64,000 nt of DNA. Source: SM23-32 sp964434535 (lineage in GTDB: Bacteria > Planctomycetota > Brocadiia > SM23-32). The stretch covers positions 46,007 through 110,006 of the forward strand of contig CAYSWA010000007.1 of assembly GCA_964434535.1 (NCBI GenBank), read 5' to 3'. The notes beneath the pieces are model-generated. The model had not been told where the DNA came from. It did not search any database and worked only from the letters and a program-made list of their open reading frames with translations. Below, piece after piece: positions 30,559 through 38,488 of this stretch (within the stretch, counting starts at the first letter, position 1; every line of letters starts with the position of its first letter). The position numbers and the translations under genes were made by a program.

Positions 30559-30624
30559 GGCCACGACGGAGCGTGGCCCTCCAAGCCCCTGTGCGCCCCT
30601 GGAGGGACGCGCTCTGTCGCGTCC
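30559..30624. repeat. array of three hairpins (REP-like) after glmS
   Basis: GGCCACG-ACGGAG-CGTGGCC (30559-30578), then CTCCA (30579-30583) with TGGAG (30600-30604), then GGACGCG-CTCTGT-CGCGTCC (30605-30624). The loops ACGGAG and CTCTGT are nearly reverse complements of each other, so the first and last hairpins are themselves an inverted pair. It may end glmS transcription. The rest of the 356-bp gap before the tRNA holds one further structured element and no gene. Confidence 0.55.
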
Positions 30625-30715
30625 GGGCCTTTTGCCCCGTGAGCCACACCGGCGGCCGGGGGCGGAAGGGGGGCTCTGCTGAGGAGCAACCCGCCAGGGA
30701 TAGCCGGCTGGGCAA

Positions 30716-30778
30716 GCGACGAGATGTTGCAGTGGGGGCAACCTTCAGAGGCTGCCCTCGCTCCCCTCATCTCGTCGC
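30716..30778. repeat. three-way-junction-like inverted repeat
   Basis: Outer stem GCGACGAGATG (30716-30726) with CATCTCGTCGC (30768-30778), 11 bp perfect. Inside are two small hairpins: TTGC/GCAA (30727-30730, 30738-30741) and GAGG/CCTC (30748-30751, 30756-30759). It could be a small structured RNA or a palindromic repeat; no promoter was identified for it. Confidence 0.35.
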
Positions 30779-30910
30779 CGCTCCCCATGCCTCAGAAAAC
30801 CGCGCTTTGAATAACTCGACCCGTTTCACTGTCCAAAAAACGGGGTGCAGTACAAGCAGCCCTTGCGGCGGACCGGGGGGAGCGCGGAGAGGAAGAGGAA
30901 AGCAGGGGGC

Positions 30911-30998
30911 TGGTGCGGATGGGGGGAGTCGAACCCCCATGGGCTCATCGCCCACTAGGTCCTGAACCTAGCGCGTCTGCCTATTCCGCCACATCCGC
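30911..30998 (-). tRNA. tRNA-Leu (anticodon CAG), CCA encoded
   Basis: On the minus strand the acceptor stem GCGGATG (from 30998) pairs with CATCCGC, followed by discriminator A and a genomically encoded CCA (30913-30911). The anticodon arm is CTAGG-TTCAGGA-CCTAG, giving anticodon CAG. A long variable arm (class II) and the TTC-containing T arm GGGGGTTCGACTCCCCC are visible. Length 88 nt including CCA, as expected for leucine tRNAs. Confidence 0.95.
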
Positions 30999-31008
30999 AC
31001 GACATCCC

Positions 31009-31036
31009 ATTCTAACCGCACCCGCTGCCCTGTCAA
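31009..31036 (-). promoter_or_regulatory. promoter of tRNA-Leu
   Basis: Minus strand TTGACA (31036-31031), 16-bp spacer, TAGAAT (31014-31009), about 11 bp before the tRNA 5' end; the best vegetative promoter in the window. Confidence 0.75.
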
Positions 31037-31151
31037 GCAACGGGGGTTAGTTTGCCGCGACATGGTACCCACCCTCGCCGGGAAGAACAAGGTTCCGAAA
31101 ACGCGGGGTCGCGCCCGCCCCGGGGCGGGCGCAGGCCGTCTGAGGCCGCGC

Positions 31152-31856
31152 TCACGTCTCTTGCTCTTCGAGGACGCCGCGCAGGGGCTCCAGGTCCGAG
31201 GGGTAGACGGACGCGTGGCGGCGGTAGCGCCAGAGCCAGCCGCGGTCCCACCGGCCGTTGTTGAGCAGGTCCACCCAGGCGTCGCCGGGGTCGGCCCGCT
31301 GGTTCTCGTTCTTGTCCACTTTCAGGGGCTCGTCCTCGAGGAGGAAGGCCCTGCCGCCGCTGAAGCGCTCCTCCACGAAGCCGTAGAAGCGCAGCATCAT
31401 GGCGCCGGTGTCGATGGCGGGGTTCTTGATGTTGACGTGGCCCGCGTCGCCGGGGATGTACTTCACGAACGGCATCAGTGACCACAGGATCAGGAGCGTG
31501 CCGGTCACCACCAGTCCGCTCAACAGGCCGAGGACGCCGCCGGTGATCTCGTGCGCCCAGTTGGGCAGCGCCACGTAGGGGGCGGTGCCGTGCATCTTCA
31601 GCCACCGGCAGCCGGCGAAGAACAGCCCGAAGACCAGGGCGAACCAGATCAGCACGTAGTAGTCGTAGGCCGGATGCCCACCGGGCAGGACGGAGGTGCT
31701 CCACCGGGCGAGCGGCTCGCAGAGGGTCATCGCCAGCAGGAAGCCGAACAGGTTGCGCAGCAGCGCGTAGGCAGTGAAGAAGGCGCCGTCGCGCACGCCG
31801 GCGAAGGCGCTGAGCCCGATGATGGCGATGATCAGCAGAACGGCGATCAGGCTCAC
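31152..31856 (-). CDS. CvpA-like integral membrane protein
   Basis: A 234-residue protein with about four transmembrane segments in its first 130 residues (SLIAVLLIIAIIGLSAFAG; NLFGFLLAMTL; YVLIWFALVFGLFFAG; ITGGVLGLLSGLVVTGTLLIL). This resembles CvpA/colicin V production-type proteins, with a soluble acidic C-terminal tail. The GTG start at 31856 follows GGAGGGGAAG. It overlaps the stop of the upstream ATPase gene by 4 bp (GTGA), so the two are coupled. Its function is unknown; the context suggests a membrane partner of the GspE-like protein. Confidence 0.65.
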   Translation of the reverse strand: MSLIAVLLIIAIIGLSAFAGVRDGAFFTAYALLRNLFGFLLAMTLCEPLARWSTSVLPGGHPAYDYYVLIWFALVFGLFFAGCRWLKMHGTAPYVALPNWAHEITGGVLGLLSGLVVTGTLLILWSLMPFVKYIPGDAGHVNIKNPAIDTGAMMLRFYGFVEERFSGGRAFLLEDEPLKVDKNENQRADPGDAWVDLLNNGRWDRGWLWRYRRHASVYPSDLEPLRGVLEEQET

Positions 31857-33661
31857 TGCTTCCCCTCCTTCGCCGTTGGGGCGCCGTGCAGCACGCGGCG
31901 CAGTTCCTCCAGCGTGGTGATGCCAGCGGTGACCTTGCTGATGCCGTCCTGGTACATGGTGCGTAACGCCGATTTGCCGGCAGCCTGGGCGATGGCCTCG
32001 GGGGTGAGGTCGGGCCGGGCGAGTGCCTCCTGGACGGGATCGGTCAGGATCAGCATGCCGAAGACGCCCGTGCGGCCATGGTAGCCGGAGTGGAGGCATG
32101 CCTCGCAGCCGATGGGCTGATACCACGTGCCGGCGCTCGCGGGGTTCAGCCCGAGCCGCTGGAGCACTTCCGGTTTCGGCTCGGCGGGCTCGCGGCAGTT
32201 CGTGCAGAGCTTGCGCACGAGGCGCTGGGTGATCACGCAGGTGACCGAACGGCTGACCAGGTCGGCGTCGCGGCCGGCGAGCCGGAGCAGTTTCAGCACG
32301 CCCTGCGGCGCGTCCGGCGCCTTCAGGGTGGTCAGTGCCATGCCCTCGCCGGCGGCGAACTCCAGCAGCGGCACGGTCTGCTCGGGCTCGGTCAGCTCGC
32401 CCAGCATCAGGACGTCGGCGCCCTCGCGCATGAGTTCCGCGTGGATTTCGGCGAAGGACTTGCCGGCGTTCAGCCTCCAGCGCTTGACGTGCCCCAGTTC
32501 GTGCTCCGGTTCGCATTCGACCAGGGCGATCTCCGTGGTGAAGACGTCGAGCATGCCGGCCACTACGTACATGGTCGTCGTCTTGCCGTTGCGGGCCGGG
32601 CTGCACAGCAGCAGCGTGCCGCTCTTCTGGTCGACGGCCGACTGGATGCGCCGGGCGATGGCGTCGTGCATCCCGAGCGCCTCGGGCCCGCTGAGGAGCA
32701 GATCGCCATACCAGTCCGGCATCTGGAGCTCGAGCGTCGGCTGGCCGTCGCTGGAGCTGAGGCGCGTCTCGATGGCCACGGCGCCGGCGCCCTGCAGATC
32801 GGCGTGTATCTGGCCGGTGCCCTGCCGCAGCTTGCCGCCCTTGGTCAGCCCCACCAGGTGGGCCGCGCAGGCCAGCACCTGGTTGGCGAGTTGCGCCTCC
32901 ACCTCGCGCAGCTTGTAGAGGACGCCGTCCAGCAGGAACTGGGCCGCGTAGCGCTTGCCCTCCGGCTGGAGCCTGATCTTGCTGGCGCGCGTCGCCCCGG
33001 CACGCACGACGAGGTCCGTGATCACGTCGGCCGCCTGCTCCAGCGCAGGCTGCTCCATCACGATGTCGTCCAGCGACGTGCCGGCCCGGCTGGTCAGCAG
33101 GCAGGACCGCTCGCCCTTCTGTCGCGGCGCCGGGGCCTTCACGAGCTGGTCGAGCAGAGGGATCTGGGAGAAGATCCGGTTCAGGTGATGGCCCCCCCAG
33201 AGCCTGAACCGCTCCGGCACGGCGCGGTTGCGTATGGCCACGTAGACGGCGTAGGTCGCCACGACGATGGCCAGCATCAACAACGAGGCGGCGGCATGCA
33301 CAAGCAGCGTCAGCAGCACGCCGAGCGCGCCGGCGACGAACATGACGGCCGTATACAGCGGGAAGCTGAGCCCGACGCCTTTGGCGTCCTCGCTCACCCA
33401 TGAGGTCAGGTAGAGCCAGAAAGCGGCGACGGCTGCGGCCCACAGCAGCCAGAGCGGGCTGGCGTAGAAAGTGCCCGGCCGGGTCGGCGCCGTCTCCGTG
33501 GCTCCCCCGGGCGGCAGAGGCCCCTGTTCGACGGTCTGTGGCGGCTCGGCAGGGGCTTCGGGTGCGTCCTGCGCGCAGACGGTCGCGACGGCGGCCAGCC
33601 CGACCAGGATCAGCAGGGCAAGCGCCGTCCGCCGCCACCACTCTGAGCGCCCCTTGCGCAT
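31853..33661 (-). CDS. membrane-anchored GspE/PilB-like ATPase with degenerate Walker motifs
   Basis: A 602-residue protein of the secretion/type IV pilus ATPase family. An N-terminal signal or membrane segment (ALALLILVGLAAVATVCAQ) and two or three further segments (about residues 65-135) precede the cytoplasmic domain, which is unusual for GspE. The ATPase core has LLCSPARNGKTTT in place of GPTGSGKTTT and VLMLGELTEPE in place of the Walker B GEIRD. A zinc motif CTNC...CEAC and the terminal PilB-like region (GYHGRTGVFGMLILTD) are kept. It lies between pilT and the CvpA-like gene. Loss of the first P-loop glycines suggests weak or altered ATPase activity. Confidence 0.75.
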   Translation of the reverse strand: MRKGRSEWWRRTALALLILVGLAAVATVCAQDAPEAPAEPPQTVEQGPLPPGGATETAPTRPGTFYASPLWLLWAAAVAAFWLYLTSWVSEDAKGVGLSFPLYTAVMFVAGALGVLLTLLVHAAASLLMLAIVVATYAVYVAIRNRAVPERFRLWGGHHLNRIFSQIPLLDQLVKAPAPRQKGERSCLLTSRAGTSLDDIVMEQPALEQAADVITDLVVRAGATRASKIRLQPEGKRYAAQFLLDGVLYKLREVEAQLANQVLACAAHLVGLTKGGKLRQGTGQIHADLQGAGAVAIETRLSSSDGQPTLELQMPDWYGDLLLSGPEALGMHDAIARRIQSAVDQKSGTLLLCSPARNGKTTTMYVVAGMLDVFTTEIALVECEPEHELGHVKRWRLNAGKSFAEIHAELMREGADVLMLGELTEPEQTVPLLEFAAGEGMALTTLKAPDAPQGVLKLLRLAGRDADLVSRSVTCVITQRLVRKLCTNCREPAEPKPEVLQRLGLNPASAGTWYQPIGCEACLHSGYHGRTGVFGMLILTDPVQEALARPDLTPEAIAQAAGKSALRTMYQDGISKVTAGITTLEELRRVLHGAPTAKEGKQ

Positions 33662-33676
33662 GCTCCGGCCCGTCCC

Positions 33677-34780
33677 TCAGCCGAATGAACGATGGGCGAT
33701 GTCGATCCCCTTCAGCGCCATGTCCAGGGCGTCCCTGTTCGGCGCGTACTGCATGGCCACCCTCTTCTCGACGTATCCGCCGCGGATCATCTCCGCGAAG
33801 GAGTCCGTCCAGGACTGCATTCCCTCTTCCTTGCCGACGGCGATCAGGTCGGTGATGTTGGCGTCGTTGCCGTCCTCGATCGCCTTGCGGACCGCCGGGT
33901 TGATGAACATGACCTCGGCCACGGGCACCACATCGAGGTCCTCGCGGAAGGAGGGGATCAGCTTCTGGCAGAGGATCGCCTTCAGGTTCATCGCCAGGCT
34001 CTGGCGGATCAGGCTGTGGCGGTCGGCCGGGAAAAGGTCCAGTATGCGGCCGAGCGTGCCGGCGGCGCTGGAGGTATGGAGCGTGCCGAAGACCAGGTGG
34101 CCGGTCTCGGCGGCGATCAGCCCGGCCTGGAAGGTCTCGTGGTCGCGCATCTCGCCGACCAGGATCACGTCGGGGTCCTCGCGCACGGCCGCCCGCAGCG
34201 CGTCGGCCCAGCCGTGGCAGTCCAGCCCCATCTCGCGCTGGTTGATGATGCTCTTGGCGTCCCGGTGCAGGTACTCGATCGGGTCTTCGATGGTGAGTAT
34301 GTGGCGCCTGTGCCGCTGGTTGATCATCTCCACCAGGCAGGCCAGCGTGGTGGACTTGCCCGAGCCGGTGATGCCGCAGACGAGCACCAGGCCCTGGCGG
34401 ATGTCGACGATGCGCTCCAGCGAGCTGGGCAGGTGCAGCTCTTCCAGGGACGGGATGTCCTCGGTGATCAGCCGGGCGGCGAGGCTGACGGTGCCGCGCT
34501 GGAGGAAGACGTTGACGCGCACGCGGCCCCCGGCGAAGTCGTGCCCCAGGTCCAGGCTGCCCTTCTCCTCCAGCTCGGCCATGCGCGACTTGCCGATCCA
34601 CTCCTCGACCAGCGATCTGATCTGTCTCTCGGTCAGCGCGTCCACCTTGGCGCGGTGCAGCTCGCCGGAGAGGCGGTAGATCGGGGGGTTGCCGGGCTTC
34701 AGGTGCAGGTCGCTGGCCCCGAGCTCCGGCATCTGGTTGAACAGCACGTCCAGCTTGATCGGCCGTTCCTCTTCGGCCAT
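33677..34780 (-). CDS. pilT: PilT-like twitching/retraction ATPase
   Basis: A 367-residue hexameric ATPase. The N-terminal PAS-like domain has ASDLHLKPGNPPIYRLSGEL. The Walker A is CGITGSGKSTTLACLVE, the Asp box ILTIEDPIEYLHR, and the Walker B VILVGEMRDHETFQAGLIAAETGHLVFGTLHT, all PilT hallmarks; AIRNLIRE is not obvious. It powers type IV pilus retraction in characterised systems. ATG at 34780 lies 13 bp after the dapA stop with GGGAGCAGTGGG upstream. No pilin or PilC genes are in the window, so its machine is encoded elsewhere. Confidence 0.9.
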   Translation of the reverse strand: MAEEERPIKLDVLFNQMPELGASDLHLKPGNPPIYRLSGELHRAKVDALTERQIRSLVEEWIGKSRMAELEEKGSLDLGHDFAGGRVRVNVFLQRGTVSLAARLITEDIPSLEELHLPSSLERIVDIRQGLVLVCGITGSGKSTTLACLVEMINQRHRRHILTIEDPIEYLHRDAKSIINQREMGLDCHGWADALRAAVREDPDVILVGEMRDHETFQAGLIAAETGHLVFGTLHTSSAAGTLGRILDLFPADRHSLIRQSLAMNLKAILCQKLIPSFREDLDVVPVAEVMFINPAVRKAIEDGNDANITDLIAVGKEEGMQSWTDSFAEMIRGGYVEKRVAMQYAPNRDALDMALKGIDIAHRSFG

Positions 34781-34793
34781 CCCACTGCTCCCG

Positions 34794-35843
34794 TCAGTCC
34801 TCGTAGCTGAGTCCGCTGCGGTGGCGGGGGTCGCCGAGCCGCTCCTCAATGTCCACCGCGAAGGCCGTCGCGACCGGTTCGAGCACCTCGGGGTCGCGCT
34901 CATAGACCTGCCGGGCGGCGGCGACCACCGCCCCCAGCCCCTGCGGGGTCATGCGGCCCAGCGGCCGGCGTGTCGGGCCGGCCGGCATCCCCAGCAGCCG
35001 CATCAGCGTCTTGATCGGCAGGGGGTTGCGCGCCTTGCACAGGCGCGGCCCGTGCGGGCTCTCCTCCTGCGTCTTCACGGTCACCATCCCGAAAAGCGGC
35101 TCCAGGGCCGTCGCCAGCCGCTCGGCCTCCTCGGACCGCCCGTCCAGCGCGGCCTCGGTCATGCGCTGCACGGCGGCCGGCGCCACGTTGGAGACGACGC
35201 TGATGACGCCGCTGCCGGCGATGGCCGGCTCGGTCATCATGGCCAGCGTCAGGTCGTCTGCGCCGCTCAGTATGTCGAAGTCCCCGCCGCAGAGCCGGCG
35301 GATGCGCCGTGCGTTCTCCAGGTCCTCGGTGGCTTCCTTCACGGCGCTGACGTTCGGGCACTGCTCGTGCAGGATGGCCAGGTCTTCCGGCAGCAGTTGG
35401 GTGCCCGTCCGCCCCGGTATCACGTAGGGGATGACCTGGACCCGGGGGAATCGCCGCGCGACCGGCTCGACGTACTCGCGGCGGATCTCGATCGAGCTCG
35501 GCCCGTTGTAATAGGGGTCCACCAGGAGGATGGCCGAGATGCCTTCATCGACTACGTGGTGGCTGCTGGCGATGCACTCCTCGGTGCTGTTGGAGCCGGT
35601 GGAGGCGATGACGGTGCAGCGCCCGTCGGCGTGATCGGACACCTTGAGGATGACCTCGGAGTGCTCCTCCCAGTTGAGCGTGGCGCTCTCGCCGGTGGTG
35701 CCGACGGCGAGGATGCCGCTGACGCCGGCGGCCGCCTGGAACTCGACCAGCCGTTGCAGGCCCGCGTAGTCCACGCGCCGCGCCGCATCGTCATGCATGG
35801 GCGTGACGAGCGCGGTATAGCAGCCGGCGAAGGTTCGGCCCAA
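34794..35843 (-). CDS. dapA: 4-hydroxy-tetrahydrodipicolinate synthase family protein
   Basis: A (beta/alpha)8 aldolase of 349 residues condensing pyruvate with aspartate semialdehyde in lysine/diaminopimelate synthesis. Evidence: GILAVGTTGESATLNWEEH, the Schiff-base lysine in VSAVKEATED, PGRTGTQ and the SGADD block. A TTG start at 35843 is used (GGGAGGG upstream); no nearer ATG/GTG keeps the N-terminal ALVTPM strand. It is about 55 residues longer than usual at the C terminus (a helical tail). It could instead be another DHDPS-family lyase, since the pocket motif reads YVIPG rather than YNVPG. It leads the pilT operon. Confidence 0.82.
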   Translation of the reverse strand: MGRTFAGCYTALVTPMHDDAARRVDYAGLQRLVEFQAAAGVSGILAVGTTGESATLNWEEHSEVILKVSDHADGRCTVIASTGSNSTEECIASSHHVVDEGISAILLVDPYYNGPSSIEIRREYVEPVARRFPRVQVIPYVIPGRTGTQLLPEDLAILHEQCPNVSAVKEATEDLENARRIRRLCGGDFDILSGADDLTLAMMTEPAIAGSGVISVVSNVAPAAVQRMTEAALDGRSEEAERLATALEPLFGMVTVKTQEESPHGPRLCKARNPLPIKTLMRLLGMPAGPTRRPLGRMTPQGLGAVVAAARQVYERDPEVLEPVATAFAVDIEERLGDPRHRSGLSYED

Positions 35844-35901
35844 GGCGCCCTCCCGTGCGATGGCGGCGGAGCGCCGCGCCCCGGCGGAGCCCGGCGTCCG
35901 T

Positions 35902-35930
35902 ATTATTGGGGAGCCGCCAGCCTAAGTCAA
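35902..35930 (-). promoter_or_regulatory. promoter of the dapA-pilT operon
   Basis: Minus strand TTGACT (35930-35925), 17-bp spacer, AATAAT (35907-35902), 59 bp before the TTG start. Confidence 0.6.
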
Positions 35931-35989
35931 TGGCCAAGGGGCGCCGTCGACGGCTGGGGTCCGAGGGGGAGGGGCGGCCGGGGAGCTCT

Positions 35990-36217
35990 TCAGAGGTAGG
36001 GCAGCAGGGCGATGAACCGTGCGCGCTTGATGGCCGTCTTGACCATGCGCTGATGGCGCGAGCAGTTGCCGGAGCGCTTCTTGCTGAACATGGCGGCCTC
36101 GCCCGACATGAGCCGCTGCAGGTTCCGCGTGTCCTTGTAGTCCACCATCTCGATGCCGTCTCGGCAGAAGCGGCAGCGCTTGCCCGTGCCCCTTCGGCTG
36201 GGTCTCCGTCGTGCCAC
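35990..36217 (-). CDS. rpsR: 30S ribosomal protein bS18
   Basis: A 75-residue small-subunit protein that binds the 16S rRNA platform with bS6. It has the S18 core VDYKDTRNLQRLMSG and NCSRHQRMVKTAIKRARFIALLPYL. CRFC near the N terminus plus the later Cys suggest the zinc-binding (C+) form. The GTG start at 36217 gives VARRRPSRRG; the frame stays open upstream but only this start has a site (AGGAG). It stands alone, without rpsF, ssb or rplI, which often accompany it. Confidence 0.93.
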   Translation of the reverse strand: MARRRPSRRGTGKRCRFCRDGIEMVDYKDTRNLQRLMSGEAAMFSKKRSGNCSRHQRMVKTAIKRARFIALLPYL

Positions 36218-36263
36218 TTGCGGTGGTGCTCCTATTCTTGTGTGCTCAGGATCAGAAGCTACG

Positions 36264-36292
36264 ATGGTATCGGGCCGGCCCCGCCCTGTCAA
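36264..36292 (-). promoter_or_regulatory. promoter of rpsR
   Basis: Minus strand TTGACA (36292-36287), 17-bp spacer, TACCAT (36269-36264), 47 bp before the GTG. Confidence 0.6.
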
Positions 36293-36319
36293 CTGCATGG
36301 CGCGGCGGCGCACTGCGGC

Positions 36320-36349
36320 TTGCGCGGGCGGCCGCCGGTGCGGTAGATT
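36320..36349 (+). promoter_or_regulatory. possible promoter of the GlmU-like gene
   Basis: TTGCGC (36320-36325), 18-bp spacer, TAGATT (36344-36349), 48 bp before the ATG. Confidence 0.4.
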
Positions 36350-36396
36350 CAAGCGCCGTGGCCGGCCGTGTCCCCTGGCCCGAGAGGAGGCACCCG

Positions 36397-37620
36397 ATGC
36401 GCGTTGTGCTCTTCGAGGACGAGCTTTGCGACGACCTCGGCCCGGCGAACCTGATGCGGGCCACGTTCTTCCTGCGCGCCGGGGCGCTCAGCGCCCTGCG
36501 GCTGGCGCGCACACTCGGCTCTTCGGTCGGCTTCATCGTCCGGCAACACCTCCGGCAGGTGACGGCCCGCGCCCTGGGCGAAGCGGCCACCCCGGACGGC
36601 CCCACGCTGTTCCTCAACGCCCGGATCGTCCCCCGCCTCAGCGCCCTGAAGGAACTGCGCGCGCTGAGCGAGCGCGACGCGCCCGCCGTGCGCACGGTCG
36701 GTGAGGCGCTCGCAGCGGCCTGGATGCCGCAGGGCGCCGCTCTGCCGGAGGGCGCGGGGCCGGACCGCATCACCGAGTTGCTCCGGGCCGGGCAGGGCGC
36801 CGACGAGGAATGCGGGCTCGAGCTGATGCGCTATCCCCACGACCTCGTGCGCAGCCACATGGCGATCTTCCCGGAGAACCTGGAGGGCATTATCGCCGCC
36901 GGGAACTACAGCGAGGTGACCGCCGGCATCTGGACCGCCGGCACGGTGAGCGTCGCCGACTCCGCCGTGCTGGACGCGCGCGAGGGGCCGATCGTGCTGG
37001 AGGACGGCGTGCAGGTGGGGGAGTTCGCCTACGTGGCGGGCCCGGCCTACCTCGGGGCGAAGACGCGGCTGATCGACCACGCGGCCGTCAAGGACGGCGT
37101 GGCCCTCTCGGAGGTCTGCAAGGTCGGCGGCGAGGTGGAGTGCTCCACCTTTATGCCTTACTCGAACAAGCAGCACCACGGCTTCATCGGCCACTCGTTC
37201 ATCGGCTCCTGGGTGAACATGGGCGCCGGCACGTCCAACAGCGACCTGAAGAACACCTACGGCGTGGTGCGCGTCGAGCACCGGGGCGAGCGCATCGAGA
37301 CGGGCATGCAGTTCCTGGGCTGCGTGATCGGCGATTTCTCGAAGACGGCGATCAACACCTCGATCTTCACCGGCAAGTTCATCGGCGCGGCGAGCATGAT
37401 CTACGGGTTCGTCACCCGCAACGTGCCCTCGTTCTGCAACTGGGCCCGCTCCTTCGGCGAGGTCACCGAGTGCCCGCCCGAGCAGGTGGCCGTCACGCAG
37501 AAGCGGATGTTCGAGCGAAGGGGCGTCGAGCAGAGCGAGGCCGACGTGCAACTGCTCCAGAGCGTCTTCGAGCTGACGCGCCACGAGCGGCTCATCACCT
37601 CCGAGCCGCCCCAGCTCTGA
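36397..37620 (+). CDS. GlmU-like putative sugar nucleotidyltransferase with left-handed beta-helix
   Basis: A 407-residue protein. The N-terminal half (VVLFEDELCDDLGPANLMRATFFLRAG) resembles the reduced nucleotidyltransferase domain of GlmU-like proteins. The C-terminal half is a hexapeptide-repeat left-handed beta-helix (GPIVLEDGVQVGEFAYVAGPAYLG in pieces, GHSFIGSWVNMGAGTSNSDLKNTYG), the acyl/acetyltransferase fold. It probably handles UDP-sugar precursors, but canonical GlmU active-site residues (GxGTRM) are absent. ATG at 36397 has GAGAGGAGG. The stop overlaps the 3' end of the opposing DUF58 gene by 26 bp. Confidence 0.75.
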   Translation: MRVVLFEDELCDDLGPANLMRATFFLRAGALSALRLARTLGSSVGFIVRQHLRQVTARALGEAATPDGPTLFLNARIVPRLSALKELRALSERDAPAVRTVGEALAAAWMPQGAALPEGAGPDRITELLRAGQGADEECGLELMRYPHDLVRSHMAIFPENLEGIIAAGNYSEVTAGIWTAGTVSVADSAVLDAREGPIVLEDGVQVGEFAYVAGPAYLGAKTRLIDHAAVKDGVALSEVCKVGGEVECSTFMPYSNKQHHGFIGHSFIGSWVNMGAGTSNSDLKNTYGVVRVEHRGERIETGMQFLGCVIGDFSKTAINTSIFTGKFIGAASMIYGFVTRNVPSFCNWARSFGEVTECPPEQVAVTQKRMFERRGVEQSEADVQLLQSVFELTRHERLITSEPPQL

Positions 37621-38488
37621 GGCCGGCGAAGAGCCGCAGAAGCTCCTTCGCCACGTCTCCCTCCGGCTCGACCCGCGCCGACGGTACGCCGCAGCTCAGC
37701 AGCGCCGCGCGGACGGCCGCCGCGCGCCGGCCGCTCGCCGCTTCGTCCCCGCGCGCCCCGTCCACCCAGGCGGCGCGGCCCGACTCGGCGTCCCTCACCG
37801 CCACCAGCGCCGGCAGCGCCGGCGCCGGCTCCGGCGGCAAGTGCACCGCGATCACCTCGTGCTTGCGCGCGCAGGCGGCGAGCAGGCGCCGGACCTCGGC
37901 GCGCGCGAGCCCCGGCTCCAGCGCGAAGTCGCTGACCAGGAAAGCCACGGCGTGCCCGTGCAGCCGGCGAAGCGCGCGGAGGGCCGGGCGCAGGTCGGTG
38001 CGGGCGCCCGGCGCGACCTCGGTCAGCGCGCGCCGGACGGCCTCCAGCGCGTGCCGCATGCCCCGCCTGGGCGGGAGGGCCGTCTGCACGTCGGCCCCGA
38101 AGCTCAGCAGCCCGACGCGGTCCCGGCTCTGCGCCGCCGCCAGCGCCAGCGCCGCCACGACCGTGGCCGCCCGTTCGCGCGCCGGGCGCCGCTCCTTCAG
38201 TGTCCCCATCGAGCGGCTCACGTCGAGGACGATCACCACGCGCAGCTCGCGCTCCTCAACGTAGCGCCGCACGTAGGGCGTGCGGCGGCGGGCGGTCACT
38301 CGCCAGTCGACGCGGCGCAGTTCGTCGCCGGGCACGTAGGGGCGCAGCTCCATGAACTCGACGCCCGGCCCGGGGAACGCGCTGGCATAGCCGCCGGCCA
38401 GCCGCGTGCGCACGGCCCGGGCCACGTGCACGCGCAGGCCGCGCACTCGCCGGCAGACCTCGCCAACGCTGAGCTCGGCCTCACGCAT
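37595..38488 (-). CDS. DUF58 / von Willebrand-like domain protein
   Basis: A 297-residue protein of the DUF58 family, usually encoded beside MoxR ATPases. Landmarks: FPGPGVEFMELRPYVPGDELRRVDWRV, the DUF58 signature, and a vWA-like MIDAS DVSRSMG (about residue 90). It lacks the two N-terminal membrane helices some members have. No moxR gene is adjacent. The start ATG sits inside the end of the upstream phosphoesterase gene (8-bp overlap), so the two are coupled. It converges with and overlaps the GlmU-like gene. Confidence 0.8.
   Translation of the reverse strand: MREAELSVGEVCRRVRGLRVHVARAVRTRLAGGYASAFPGPGVEFMELRPYVPGDELRRVDWRVTARRRTPYVRRYVEERELRVVIVLDVSRSMGTLKERRPARERAATVVAALALAAAQSRDRVGLLSFGADVQTALPPRRGMRHALEAVRRALTEVAPGARTDLRPALRALRRLHGHAVAFLVSDFALEPGLARAEVRRLLAACARKHEVIAVHLPPEPAPALPALVAVRDAESGRAAWVDGARGDEAASGRRAAAVRAALLSCGVPSARVEPEGDVAKELLRLFAGLRAGAARR

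Noticed and set aside
31152..34601. One 1149-codon frame joining the CvpA-like protein to text overlapping pilT and the GspE-like gene
   Set aside because: Only the last 234 residues are gene-like; the rest is a shadow of the other two genes. The GTG at 31856 with a good ribosome site marks the true start.
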